Counted from the first letter of the stretch, positions 1 through 7,889 are shown. The stretch: DNA of 45,819 nucleotides from JBHIBA01 sp046758845 (GCA_046758845.1 JBHIBA010000005.1:1-45819), one strand, 5' to 3'. The notes: a model not told the origin generated them from the sequence alone. A program made the numbers and translations.

Positions 1-61
1 CGCCCTAGGGTTTTGTTGGACACTCGATTGATCCATGATGCATGGAGAAAGGAGTTTCCAG

Positions 62-199
62 ATGAACGAACTCAAGCGGGAGGGGGCTTTGGCGGAAGGA
101 GCCCGTCGGGCGCGCGGTTTCTTGGTCCTGTTGGAGAAGGTCGGTCGGTGCCGCGACACTCCGGACGAGAGAGCCCCCGATGTGCAAAGCATGTATTGA
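62..199 (+). CDS. small ORF of unknown function before the EamA gene
   Basis: A 45-residue ORF starting ATG with a good ribosome binding site (AAGGAG about 8 bases upstream) and ending in TGA. It is charged at both ends, rich in Arg/Glu/Ala, and has a short hydrophobic stretch (GFLVLLEKVG). I recognise no family. Its stop lies 21 bases before the EamA start and in the same frame, so it could be a translational leader coupled to that gene. It may also be a chance ORF, although the ribosome binding site argues for translation. Confidence 0.4.
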   Translation: MNELKREGALAEGARRARGFLVLLEKVGRCRDTPDERAPDVQSMY

Positions 200-220
200 T
201 GCACGGAATCGGATTCGACG

Positions 221-1219
221 ATGATCGGATCGCGCTCATTCAGCGACTTGAACCAGACGGCGGCGGTGCTCCTCGTCGTCCTCACATGGAGTGCTTGCTT
301 CGTCGTCATCAAGGCGAGCCAAGCCGACGCTCCGCCATTACTCTACGCAGCGCTGCGAGCGGTTATTGGAGGAATCCCCCTTCTGGCTGTTGCAGCCGGT
401 ACGGGACGGCTTTTGCCTCCACCTCGCACTTGGGGCTGGATCGCGCTCCTGGGACTCACGAACACCACACTGGGGCTTGCTGGCATGTTTCTCAGCGTCA
501 GAGGCGCCGGGGCCACGATTCCGGCCATCTTGGCCAACAGTCAAGCGCTGATCGTCGCCCCACTCGCGGCCCTTCTATTCCACGAGACCTTGACCATAAA
601 GCGGAGCTTCGGAGTCATCCTCGGCACGATAGGCGTCGCGTTGACGATGTCTGTTGGAACCGGAGGATCCTGGAGGACAGAAGGGGCCGCAATGGGGCTC
701 ATGGCGGCGCTTGGGCTTGCAGTTGGAAGCCTTGTGATCAAGCACCTCGGATCTCGGGTGCATGCATTGACAGCCACGGCTTGGCAATACGCGCTGGGCG
801 CGCTCCCGCTGTTGGGGATGTCCTTGGCGTTGGAAACCGGGGAGACGTTGGTATGGACGCCGAAGTTCGCGGCTGGCTTGGTCTTCCTGGGTATCATCGG
901 CTCGGCAGGAGCTTCGTGGGGCTGGTTCCGTCTCGTCAGCAGGGGCGAGTTGATCCATCTCAACGGGTTGACTCTCTTGACGCCGGTCTTCGCGGTTGCG
1001 CTCGCGTTTCTGATCTATCGTGAACCGCTTTCCGCCCGTCAACTGCTGGGCATCGGGGTCACCCTGCTGGGCGTCATCTGGGTTGGCAGACCTGACCGCT
1101 CACCCCTGAAATTGGCGACGCCCGACGTAGCAGTCCGTGCGAGAGCGAGGACACCTGCGACCTCGGCTCATGGAGGGCGGCGGACACGGGATGTTCGCCG
1201 AACAATAGAGCCTGTTTGA
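221..1219 (+). CDS. EamA/DMT-family membrane transporter
   Basis: Encodes 332 residues with about ten hydrophobic segments in two internally similar halves, the usual EamA (drug/metabolite transporter) architecture and length. The second half ends with the typical LTPVFAVALAFLIYREPL and LLGIGVTLLGVIWVGR motifs, where a conserved Glu follows the last-but-two helix. The C-terminal tail of about 40 residues is Arg-rich and probably cytoplasmic. Family members export amino acids, nucleosides or other small metabolites; the substrate cannot be read here. The PCYCGC selenoprotein gene follows after 76 bases on the same strand, so the two may be co-transcribed. Confidence 0.85.
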   Translation: MIGSRSFSDLNQTAAVLLVVLTWSACFVVIKASQADAPPLLYAALRAVIGGIPLLAVAAGTGRLLPPPRTWGWIALLGLTNTTLGLAGMFLSVRGAGATIPAILANSQALIVAPLAALLFHETLTIKRSFGVILGTIGVALTMSVGTGGSWRTEGAAMGLMAALGLAVGSLVIKHLGSRVHALTATAWQYALGALPLLGMSLALETGETLVWTPKFAAGLVFLGIIGSAGASWGWFRLVSRGELIHLNGLTLLTPVFAVALAFLIYREPLSARQLLGIGVTLLGVIWVGRPDRSPLKLATPDVAVRARARTPATSAHGGRRTRDVRRTIEPV

Positions 1220-1295
1220 CAAATCCCTCTGCCCGAATGTACCCGGAAAATTCCAGCGCGAACTGAGTATCCACCCCGAAACGGAGGACGGGAAA

Positions 1296-1799
1296 ATGGG
1301 GAAATCAAGGAAAAGGCGCCGACGAAACAGGCTCCAACCCCGGAAGGTTCCAGCCAAGAGAGAACAGGGGCGATCATGGATGTGGGGCGTCGTGTTCGGA
1401 CTCGCCGTAGTCGGCTTCGGCGGGGGTTACTCCTACTACCGATTCACCCGGACCATTGAGGTGGACGCTGCCAGGGGACTGCGGGCGGAGGCCCGCGGAC
1501 CCACCCGAGCCTGGAGGTTTATAGAGCGAAGGCCTGTTCTTCCGGCCAGCCTTTTCGTAGGAAGGGTTCACGAGGCCTATGCAGCGGCCAGCCGAACACC
1601 GGAGGTCTTCGATCGGCTCTATTGCTATTGCCGATGCAAAGAGGGCCACGGACACAAGACCCTGCTCACGTGCTTCACGGTCACGCATGCCTCCACGTGA
1701 GGGACCTGCGTCAACGAGGCGCTGTATGCGTCCAAACTTCATGAAAAGGGATACTCGCCCGAGGCCATTCAGGAGGCCATCGACCGGAAATTTGGCTGA
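1296..1799 (+). CDS. PCYCGC-motif selenoprotein (in-frame UGA at 1698)
   Basis: Read as one 167-residue protein with selenocysteine at position 135. The N-terminus is basic (KSRKRRRRNR) and is followed by a membrane anchor at about residues 27-50. The signature YCYCRC spans residues 109-114 and corresponds to the PCYCGC motif of a family of unknown function. A conserved Cys lies at 126, then HAST-U-GTC. After the UGA the same frame continues for 32 residues (NEALYASKLHEKGYSPEAI and onward, ending DRKFG) to a normal stop. A paralogue at 17234 has the same layout and a UGA at the equivalent place, which argues strongly against a nonsense mutation. Family members have Cys at this site. GGAC/GTCC and an inner GCG/CGC pairing after the UGA could form a weak SECIS-like fold. 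Likely periplasmic, membrane-anchored, metal or thiol redox; the function is unproven. Confidence 0.85.
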
Positions 1800-2200
1800 A
1801 AGAGCAGAGGACTCGGGAAAATACGGCAGCTGGGCATCGGACTTCCCACCGCGCGATGGACCCGCGATGTGAATCCAGCCGGCGCGCTCTTGGCGGTCTC
1901 GTCCCCGTTTCTCGCCGCGTAAATTCTGCGCAATGGGCGTCCGCATCGCGAAAAATTGAATCGTCCCGGGTGTCATTTCACCATCCCGTCTGGCCCATCT
2001 TTTTCTTCCACCCAAAACCAATTGATTTAAGGGAGATTAGGAATTCCAACCAGCATGAGGCGCAGATCCCATTGTGGCACGCCCGGTGCATCTATTCCTG
2101 GTTGAAAGATTTCCGAGGCGAAGGTGAGTTCGCTTCCCGAGCTCCCCGAACAGAGGTCAATAGAACCGATGGGTCGGGGGACAGAAGGAGGTGGTCATCG
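1800..2200. other. 401-bp leader region of the Rieske operon
   Basis: No convincing gene is seen between the PCYCGC gene and the first Rieske gene. An open frame extends the Rieske ORF upstream to 1856, but it has no family similarity and lacks a ribosome binding site. The region holds the sigma54-type promoter at 2075-2089 and a strong ribosome binding site (AGAAGGAGGTGG) just before 2201. Confidence 0.6.
2075..2091 (+). promoter_or_regulatory. sigma54 (-24/-12) promoter of the Rieske/ccm operon
   Basis: The sequence TGGCACG-CCCG-GTGCAT matches the consensus TGGCACG-N4-TTGC with a perfect -24 element, exact spacing and one mismatch in the -12 element. It lies about 110 bases before the Rieske ATG at 2201. 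A sigma54 activator (11472-12854) is encoded in the window. The same site recurs at 35084-35100. Confidence 0.65.
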
Positions 2201-2644
2201 ATGGACTGCCGCAGGAAAGGCACCCGACGCAGGTTCCTGAACTCGCTGATGGGAACAGGGCTGGGCTCGCTGTTTGCCACGATACTTTATCCGGTGTTCC
2301 GATTCGTCAATCCGCCCAAAGCCCTCGTGGCCCGGGTCACGGAGGTTGTGGCGGCCGAGACGGGGGAGCTGAAACCTAATTCGGGAAAAATCTTCCGGTT
2401 CGGAAACCAGCCCGCCATCCTCATCAGGACGCCCTCGGGAGAATTTCGGGCCTTCAGCGCCATCTGCACCCACCTGGCGTGCACGGTCCAATACCGTGAG
2501 GACCTTGAGCACATCTGGTGCGCCTGTCACAACGGCCATTACGACCTTTCCGGCAGGAACATCGCCGGTCCGCCCCCGCGCCCTCTTCCCCGCTATGTCG
2601 TCGCGAAAAAAGGAGGGAAAGTTTACGTCTCGCGCCCAACCTGA
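2201..2644 (+). CDS. Rieske [2Fe-2S] protein
   Basis: A 147-residue protein. The start is chosen at the ATG with AGAAGGAGGTGG just upstream. The N-terminus (GTRRRFLNSLMG followed by a hydrophobic segment) resembles a Tat signal-anchor, as in cytochrome bc/b6f Rieske proteins. Cluster ligands are visible: C89 and H91 in CTHLAC, and C107 and H110 in CACHNGHYD, with C94 and C109 placed for the structural disulfide. The ending GPPPRPLPRY is also typical. It should sit on the outer face of the cytoplasmic membrane and carry electrons. No cytochrome b gene lies in the window, so its partner complex is unknown. First gene of a run that continues to the thioredoxin at 6905. Confidence 0.9.
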   Translation: MDCRRKGTRRRFLNSLMGTGLGSLFATILYPVFRFVNPPKALVARVTEVVAAETGELKPNSGKIFRFGNQPAILIRTPSGEFRAFSAICTHLACTVQYREDLEHIWCACHNGHYDLSGRNIAGPPPRPLPRYVVAKKGGKVYVSRPT

Positions 2645-2797
2645 CTTGGACCGGGTTCCGGGCGCAGATAACGCTGTTCCGAATAGGGGGGAAGAACTAT
2701 GACGAGCGATCCATCCGGTGCTCTTCGTGCGCCCAGCAGCGCCCAACGGGGGCCGTAGCCCCGGAAAACTTCTCTTTCCAGGAGGAGTGCGTCGAAG

Positions 2798-3304
2798 ATG
2801 GTTGATCAGGCCGACACCGCATCCCTGGACGAGCGGGCTCCGAGCCGCCGTTTCCTCTTGGGTCTGGGCTGGACCTCTTTCCTGGTCTCGCTCATTGGGC
2901 CGATCCTGGCGAACGTCCGCTTCCTGTTTCCGAACGTGGTCTATGAAGGACAGGACGTCTTCAAGCTCGACCCGCCTGAGAAGTATCCCGTCGGATCGAT
3001 TGCCTTCTTCCCGGAAAAGAAGCTCTTTCTCTTTCGGGAGAAGGGCGGGTTTCGGGCCTGCACGGCCATTTGTACGCACCTGCGGTGCGTGATCGGTCCT
3101 TTCATGGGCCCGCCGGGGGCGCCGCCTGAGATCCTGCGCTCGCGCTGCCCCTGCCACGGGAGCGTCTTCGACGGGTGGGGGAGGGTTCTCGCTGGGCCTG
3201 CGCCCCGGCCGCTCGATTTCTACAAGGTCACGAAGTCGCCGGACGGCCGCGTCGTCGTGGACGCGCGGAAGGTGGTCGGCCCGCACGAACGCTTCGAGGT
3301 CTGA
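2798..3304 (+). CDS. second Rieske [2Fe-2S] protein
   Basis: A 168-residue protein starting ATG at 2798 behind CAGGAGGAG. The N-terminus has a Tat-like SRRFLLGLGW followed by a hydrophobic anchor at about residues 18-40. The Rieske ligands are C92/H94 (CTHLRC) and C117/H120 (CPCHGS), with C97 and C119 for the disulfide. About 20 residues separate the two boxes, including a Pro/Gly-rich insert (GPPGAPP). It ends with the usual GPAPRPLDFYKV strand. It is clearly diverged from the Rieske at 2201, so the pair is not a recent local duplication. Two Rieske proteins in tandem followed by cytochrome c suggest a quinol-oxidising or alternative electron-transfer complex. Confidence 0.9.
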   Translation: MVDQADTASLDERAPSRRFLLGLGWTSFLVSLIGPILANVRFLFPNVVYEGQDVFKLDPPEKYPVGSIAFFPEKKLFLFREKGGFRACTAICTHLRCVIGPFMGPPGAPPEILRSRCPCHGSVFDGWGRVLAGPAPRPLDFYKVTKSPDGRVVVDARKVVGPHERFEV

Positions 3305-3318
3305 GGGGTGACAGACCC

Positions 3319-3501
3319 ATGAATGACCAGCGCCTGCCGGAAGTCGCGGGTCCCTGGGCAAGGAATCAATTCCTCAACGTGGGAGGGTGATGCGCGGCGA
3401 CCCGAGGGTCTTTTTCCCTTGCGCTTGCTGTATTCATTTTCTTCTACAGGAGCCTGACAGTCCTTTGGGGCGCGAAAAAAGGAAAGGACGAGGAAAAATG
3501 A
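3319..3501 (+). CDS. small membrane ORF with in-frame UGA (possible selenoprotein or decayed gene)
   Basis: An ATG with GAGGGGTGA upstream opens 14 bases after the Rieske stop. The frame runs 23 residues to a TGA at 3388 and continues for 36 more (CAATRGSFSLALAVFIFFYR and onward) to a stop whose TGA overlaps the ATG of the cytochrome c gene (ATGA). No usual start codon follows the internal TGA in this frame. The part after the UGA aligns without gaps to the first 30 residues of CcmF at 3972 (GSFSLALA, VLWGAK) and forms one membrane helix with a Lys-rich tail. The good start context and coupled end suggest a real 60-residue gene with Sec at 24, next to a Cys. Alternatively it is a decayed duplicate of the ccmF 5' end. 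A GACC-CGAG-GGTC hairpin follows the UGA by 8 bases. Confidence 0.4.
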
Positions 3502-3968
3502 GGAGACTCCGGAAACTCTGCTCCGTTCTTATGGTCGTAGTCCCTCTCGGATCTGCCTGGACGTTTGCCGCTTTCGCACATGAGGGACACAAAGTCGAGC
3601 ATAACCATCCATATCCTACAAAGAAATTCTCGGTCAAGAATGGCGAAGTGCTTTACAAAAAATACTGTGCATCTTGCCATGGCAAAAATGGGGATGGGAA
3701 AGGGCCGGCTGGACCGTCCCTCAAGCCTCGGCCGACTAGCTTTCTTGATCTCAAGTATATGACGATGCGCTCACGAGTTGACCATTATGAGGCGATCGCA
3801 AGCGGCAGACCCAATACGGCTATGTCACCGTGGAAAAACACACTTACCGACAGAGAAATTTGGGATGTAATTGCGTACATCGAGCATCTTTATAATCATT
3901 CGTGGGATGCGGACTCCAACCGCCGGAACAAGACACCCATTGACGCCACTCCTGAAGAGGGAGGGTGA
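3498..3968 (+). CDS. monohaem class I cytochrome c
   Basis: A 156-residue secreted protein. The ATG at 3498 (GACGAGGAAAA upstream) gives a clean signal peptide ending near AFA-HEG. Haem is attached at C57-A-S-C60-H61. A later Met in the NTAMSPWKN segment is the likely second axial ligand, followed by the LTDREIWDVIAYI helix typical of cytochrome c domains. The mature N-terminus is His-rich (HEGHKVEHNHPYP). Base composition is clearly more AT-rich than its neighbours (for example 3600-3660 and 3830-3905), which suggests separate ancestry. It is tucked between the Rieske genes and ccmF and is a natural electron acceptor for the Rieske proteins. Confidence 0.9.
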   Translation: MRRLRKLCSVLMVVVPLGSAWTFAAFAHEGHKVEHNHPYPTKKFSVKNGEVLYKKYCASCHGKNGDGKGPAGPSLKPRPTSFLDLKYMTMRSRVDHYEAIASGRPNTAMSPWKNTLTDREIWDVIAYIEHLYNHSWDADSNRRNKTPIDATPEEGG

Positions 3969-3971
3969 GCC

Positions 3972-5960
3972 GTGCCCAGCCTGGGCTCCTTTTCTCTTGC
4001 GCTTGCGGCGCTCGCCTCCGCCTACGCGGGCCTGATGGTCCTTTGGGGGGCCAAGGACAAGAAGGCCGAGTGGGTGCGGAGCGGCGAGCGCGCGGTCTGG
4101 GCGGTGGGAGGGCTGCTGACCATCGCCTCGATTCTGCTCATTTACGCCTTTCTCAGCCGCGACTTCCGCCTCGAGTATGTCGCTTCCTATTCGAGCCGGG
4201 ACCTTCCGCTGGCCTACACCCTTTCGGCCTTCTACGCCGGCCAGGACGGCTCGCTCCTGTTTTGGGTCTGGGCGCTTGCCCTTTTCGCCGTGGCGGTGGC
4301 GCATCAGAACCGGCGTCGAAACAGAGTCCTCATGCCCTGGGTCGTGGCCATCCTGATGGGGGTCACTCTCTTCTTCCTGGCCGTTCTCCTCTTCCTGGCC
4401 AATCCGTTTCGCGAGTCCGATTTTCCTCCGGCCGACGGGCGCGGACTGAACCCGCTCCTTCAGAATCCGGGCATGTTCTTCCACCCGCCGACGCTCTATC
4501 TGGGTTACGTCGGGTTCACGATCCCCTTCGCGTTTGCCATCGCGGCCCTCATCACCCGGCGTCTGGACGCCGATTGGATCCGGAGCACGCGACGGTGGAC
4601 CCTCTTCTCTTGGTTTTTCCTGACCATCGGAAACCTCTTCGGGGCCTGGTGGGCCTACTCGGAACTGGGTTGGGGCGGGTACTGGATGTGGGACCCGGTG
4701 GAGAGCGCCTCGTTCATGCCCTGGCTCACGGGAACGGCCTTCCTGCACTCCGTCATGATCCAGGAGAAGAAGGGCATGCTCAAGGTCTGGAACATGTCCC
4801 TGATTATCATCACCTTTGCCCTTTCGATATTCGGAACCTTCCTGACCCGCAGCGGTATTCTCTCCTCGGTCCATTCCTTCGCGCAATCGTCGGTGGGGCC
4901 TGTCTTTCTGGGTTTTCTGGGCCTGGTCCTTGCGGCCTCCCTTTCTCTGCTTTTCTCGCGGATGGATGGGCTGAGAAGCGCCAACGAGATGGAATCCCTG
5001 CTCTCACGGGAGAGCTCTTTTTTCTTCAACAATCTGTTGCTGGTGGGAGCGGCCTTCGCCGTCTTCTGGGGAACCGTCTTTCCCCTCGTTTCGGAAGCCG
5101 TCCGCGGTGTGAAAATCACCGTCGGTCCTCCCTTCTACAACCGGGTGACCATCCCCATTTTCCTGGCCCTGCTGCTGCTGACGGGGATCTGCCCGCTTAT
5201 CGCCTGGCGGAAGGCCTCCTCCAAAAACTTCAGGAAAAACTTTCTTTTGCCCGCAGCCATCGGCATCGCCTCGATCCCCGTGACATTCGTTTTGGGTGTA
5301 AGGGATCTCTACGCCTTTGTCTCCTTCACGCTCTCCGTCTTCGTCGCGTCGATCATCTCTCTCGAATTCTACCGGGGGACGCGGGCCCGTGCGGCTATCT
5401 CCGAGTCGGGCTACGCCAGGGCCTTCCTCTCCCTCGTCGCAAAAAACAAACGTCGTTACGGGGGATACATCATCCACCTCGGCCTGATCCTGATCTTCGT
5501 CGGCGTGTCGGGGCGCGCCTTCACGGTGGAAAAGAAGGCGTTTGTGAACAAGGGGGAATCCATGACCATCCGGGATTACACCCTGACGTACGAGGACTTC
5601 GCCTGGTATCGGAGGGGACACATGGATGTAGCGGAGGCGAGCCTCGCTGTCTCTCAGAACGGGAGGTCACTGGGACTGCTCAAGCCCGAGAAGAATTTTC
5701 ACCGAGGGACCGATCAGCCGACAACCGAGGTCGCTATTCGCTCTACTCTCAAGGAAGACCTGTACGTCGTCCTAGGGGCGTTGGACGCGAAGGGGGCGGC
5801 CTCCTTTCAGGTCCTCCTCAATCCCCTGGTCAAGTGGATTTGGATTGGTGGCGGCGTGCTGTCCCTGGGGACTCTCGTCGTGATGTGGCCTGACCGGAAA
5901 ATCCCCTCCAGGCCGGTCCAACCGAGGGGCCGAAAAGCTGAGTTGGTGGCCCATGCGTAG
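3972..5960 (+). CDS. ccmF: cytochrome c haem lyase subunit CcmF
   Basis: A 662-residue polytopic membrane protein of normal CcmF length. Start is GTG, 3 bases after the cytochrome c stop. The haem-handling WWD signature WGGYWMWDPVESASFMPWL lies at about residues 234-252. FLTRSGILSSVHSFA follows, together with the family motifs GRGLNPLLQNPGMFFHPP and GYVGFTIPFAFA. A large external domain near the C-terminus (about 515-620) precedes a last helix. It ligates haem to apocytochrome c on the outer membrane face together with CcmH. The ccmH gene overlaps it by 8 bases. The usual ccmABCDE genes are not in the window. Confidence 0.93.
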   Translation: MPSLGSFSLALAALASAYAGLMVLWGAKDKKAEWVRSGERAVWAVGGLLTIASILLIYAFLSRDFRLEYVASYSSRDLPLAYTLSAFYAGQDGSLLFWVWALALFAVAVAHQNRRRNRVLMPWVVAILMGVTLFFLAVLLFLANPFRESDFPPADGRGLNPLLQNPGMFFHPPTLYLGYVGFTIPFAFAIAALITRRLDADWIRSTRRWTLFSWFFLTIGNLFGAWWAYSELGWGGYWMWDPVESASFMPWLTGTAFLHSVMIQEKKGMLKVWNMSLIIITFALSIFGTFLTRSGILSSVHSFAQSSVGPVFLGFLGLVLAASLSLLFSRMDGLRSANEMESLLSRESSFFFNNLLLVGAAFAVFWGTVFPLVSEAVRGVKITVGPPFYNRVTIPIFLALLLLTGICPLIAWRKASSKNFRKNFLLPAAIGIASIPVTFVLGVRDLYAFVSFTLSVFVASIISLEFYRGTRARAAISESGYARAFLSLVAKNKRRYGGYIIHLGLILIFVGVSGRAFTVEKKAFVNKGESMTIRDYTLTYEDFAWYRRGHMDVAEASLAVSQNGRSLGLLKPEKNFHRGTDQPTTEVAIRSTLKEDLYVVLGALDAKGAASFQVLLNPLVKWIWIGGGVLSLGTLVVMWPDRKIPSRPVQPRGRKAELVAHA

Positions 5961-6444
5961 CGGGAAAAGACGTCGGATGGTGACGATGGCCCTTGCCGTC
6001 CTGGCGTTCTTTTGGGTGGCGGGGCGACCGCGAGCCCTTACCCTCGAAGAGGTCGCGCGCGACCTTATCTGTCTCTGCGGTTGCGGAAAGGTGCTGAGCG
6101 TCTGCGAGATGGAGGGTTGGGCCGTTCCCGCCAAGAGGCTGATCGAAGAGCAGATTGCTCAGGGAAAAGACAAGGCCGCCATCCTGGCCTATTTCGTGGA
6201 GCAGTACGGGGAAAAGGTTCTGGCCGCCCCCACCAAACGGGGCTTCAATCTGTTGGCGTGGATCCTCCCGTTTCTTGCAATTCTCGTGGGAGGGGTCGGC
6301 ATATTTGCGGTTCTCCGGAGGTGGAAGAGGTCTTTCCCCAGGGAAGAGGCAGAAGAATGTGCCCCGTCGGGACGCCGGTTGGACCCGAGCACGGAGAAGG
6401 AATTAGTCGAGCGGCTGGAGAGGGATTTGGCCGAGTCGGGCTGA
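5953..6444 (+). CDS. ccmH: cytochrome c maturation protein CcmH (variant thiol motif)
   Basis: A 163-residue protein with a signal sequence, a Cys-containing helical domain, and a single C-terminal membrane helix (LLAWILPFLAILVGGVGIFAV). CcmH normally carries LRCxxC, used to reduce apocytochrome thiols. Here the motif is LICLCGCGKVLSVCE, with four Cys. The following helix EEQIAQGKDKAAILAYFVEQYGEKVLAAPTKRG-type region is standard for the family. The gene overlaps ccmF by 8 bases and is followed by a CcmI-like gene, so this is a partial system I operon. Confidence 0.88.
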   Translation: MRSGKRRRMVTMALAVLAFFWVAGRPRALTLEEVARDLICLCGCGKVLSVCEMEGWAVPAKRLIEEQIAQGKDKAAILAYFVEQYGEKVLAAPTKRGFNLLAWILPFLAILVGGVGIFAVLRRWKRSFPREEAEECAPSGRRLDPSTEKELVERLERDLAESG

Positions 6445-6458
6445 GGAGGAAAGGGGCG

Positions 6459-6908
6459 ATGGTCTTTTTGTTTGGCGCCTTGATGGTCGCCGCGGTGGTC
6501 GGCCTGGTGAGCATACCCCTATTGAAGCCCGATCCTCGCTCGCTCCAGGAGGTTTTCGAGATAGACGAGAACGCCTCCCTCGACCTGGAGAGAAGGAGGG
6601 CTGCATTGATCGATGCGATCAAGGATGTGGACTTCGACCTTCAAACGGGAAAGCTCTCGTCGCGGGACCACCGGCTCCTTCGCGCCCGGTTTGAGAAGGA
6701 GGTCTTCGCCCTGTACCGAGAAATGGACGAACGAGGGCAAGAGGCATCTCTCTTGGATGAAATCGAACAAGAGGTCAGCAAGCTTCGCGAAGGGACCCGT
6801 CCAGCTAAGGGCGAGCCTTTATCCTGCCCCGTTTGCGATGGACGGGTGCCTTCCGGAGCCCGGTACTGCCCGTTCTGCGGCGTGGAGTTGGGCGGATCCA
6901 AAAGATGA
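6459..6908 (+). CDS. CcmI-like membrane protein with C-terminal zinc ribbon
   Basis: A 149-residue protein, ATG with GAGGAAAGGGG upstream. It has one N-terminal membrane helix (residues 1-20), then a charged helical region. The stretch LERRRAALIDAIKDVDFD with LSSRDHRLLR is the conserved CcmI/CycH N-terminal pattern. The C-terminus has two Cys pairs, CPVC and CPFC, about 15 residues apart: a zinc-ribbon knuckle facing the cytoplasm. CcmI holds apocytochrome for CcmF/H. This short form lacks the TPR domain, and the next gene starts within its stop (ATGA). Confidence 0.75.
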   Translation: MVFLFGALMVAAVVGLVSIPLLKPDPRSLQEVFEIDENASLDLERRRAALIDAIKDVDFDLQTGKLSSRDHRLLRARFEKEVFALYREMDERGQEASLLDEIEQEVSKLREGTRPAKGEPLSCPVCDGRVPSGARYCPFCGVELGGSKR

Positions 6909-7597
6909 GAGAAATGGACAAACAAGAGGCCGGACCTCGGGCCCGGGCCTCTGGTCTGACGAAGATTGGACTGGAAGACGCTGGCGCCGCTTCAGCCAAA
7001 ATGAGACGAGCGGGTCTCATCGCGGCGGTCTCCGTTGTGGCCGCCCTGATCCTGGTTCTCTTCGGGAAGGTGGCCCTGAAAAAGTCCTCGGATTTCCGGC
7101 GGACGGAGGAAGGGTACCGCCTCTTTTTCACCATCCCCAAGACCCGAGAGCCAGCACCGGAATTTTCCTTGCCCGCGTTGGATGGGAAACGGGTCCGTCT
7201 CTCCGATCTCCGAGGCCGGGTGGTTTTCCTCAGCTTTCGGACCACCTGGTGACGGGCCTGCCTGGTGGAGGGTCCCTCCATCCAGCGGCTCTATGAAGCC
7301 CACCGCTCCAACAAAGACTTTGCATTCTTCGCGGTGAACGTGGGCGAGATCAAAGGGGTGGTTGCCCACTCAATGAAGAAAAGGGGTTGGACGTTTCCCG
7401 CCCTTCTGGATACCCGCGACGAGGTCAGCCAGGCATACGGGATCACCGGCCACCCGGAAAGCTTTCTCATCGACCGGATCGGCCGCATCGCAGCGTTCGC
7501 CGTGGGGCCCCGAAATTGGCAAAGCCCTCAGGCGGAAACGCACATCGACCGACTTCTTGCGGAAAAGGGGACAGGTGTTTCGCGGCAGCCCCTTTGA
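6905..7597 (+). CDS. TlpA/ResA-like selenothioredoxin (in-frame UGA at 7250)
   Basis: A 230-residue protein read through UGA as selenocysteine 116. The ATG overlaps the upstream stop (ATGA). There is a cytoplasmic N-terminus, one membrane anchor (about 37-58) and a thioredoxin fold of the AhpC/TSA-TlpA type: PAPEFSLPALDGKRVRLSDL, then GRVVFLSFRTTW-U-RAC, then a fold continuing through VNVGEIKG and GITGHPESFLIDRIGRI (the cis-Pro region). The active site is therefore UxxC in place of CxxC (U116, C119). The fold is split exactly at the catalytic residue and no frame shift is needed. Bases 7254-7276 can fold as GGGCC/GGuCCC with a 12-base loop, a SECIS-like hairpin. It lies last in the Rieske-ccm run and probably does the CcmG/ResA job of keeping apocytochrome or metal-protein thiols reduced outside the membrane. 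Confidence 0.88.
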
Positions 7598-7889
7598 CCC
7601 GTGAAGGTCCGGCGCCATCCTGGACGCTTCTCGCGCAGCAACCCGCCCGGCCCAACGACACCGGTGGATCTTCTCGCTCGTCTTTCATCAGATGACAAAG
7701 TCATGATGTGTACGAAAGGGAGACGATGAGTCAGAAGATACTTGGCATCCTCTCTTCCAGAGGCTGACGCAGAACCTCCGGGACGGCCCGGGGGAAGTCG
7801 GAAAAAAACCCGCCCGGAAAGAAAAGACCGTCTGAATGGGTCCAGATAGATGTGAGACAACCCATGCCAATGAATTCGCCGGAGAACCC

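Noticed and set aside
1856..2200. N-terminal extension of the first Rieske gene
   Set aside because: The extra 115 residues have no similarity and no ribosome binding site, and the extension would put the sigma54-type promoter and the strong ribosome binding site inside the gene.
3825..4886. Long open frame on the minus strand over cytochrome c and ccmF
   Set aside because: Low-complexity Glu/Gly/Arg/Pro translation, a shadow of the GC-rich ccmF coding strand. The same holds for minus-strand frames at 2195-3361, 23659-25239, 27956-28888 and 30130-31302.
3965..5893. 642-codon plus-strand frame overlapping ccmF
   Set aside because: Shifted frame of ccmF, with Arg/Gly/Pro-rich nonsense and no membrane segments or family motifs.
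7726..7767. 13-codon ORF with a ribosome-binding-like GGGAG upstream
   Set aside because: Too short to support and no neighbouring gene whose control it would explain.
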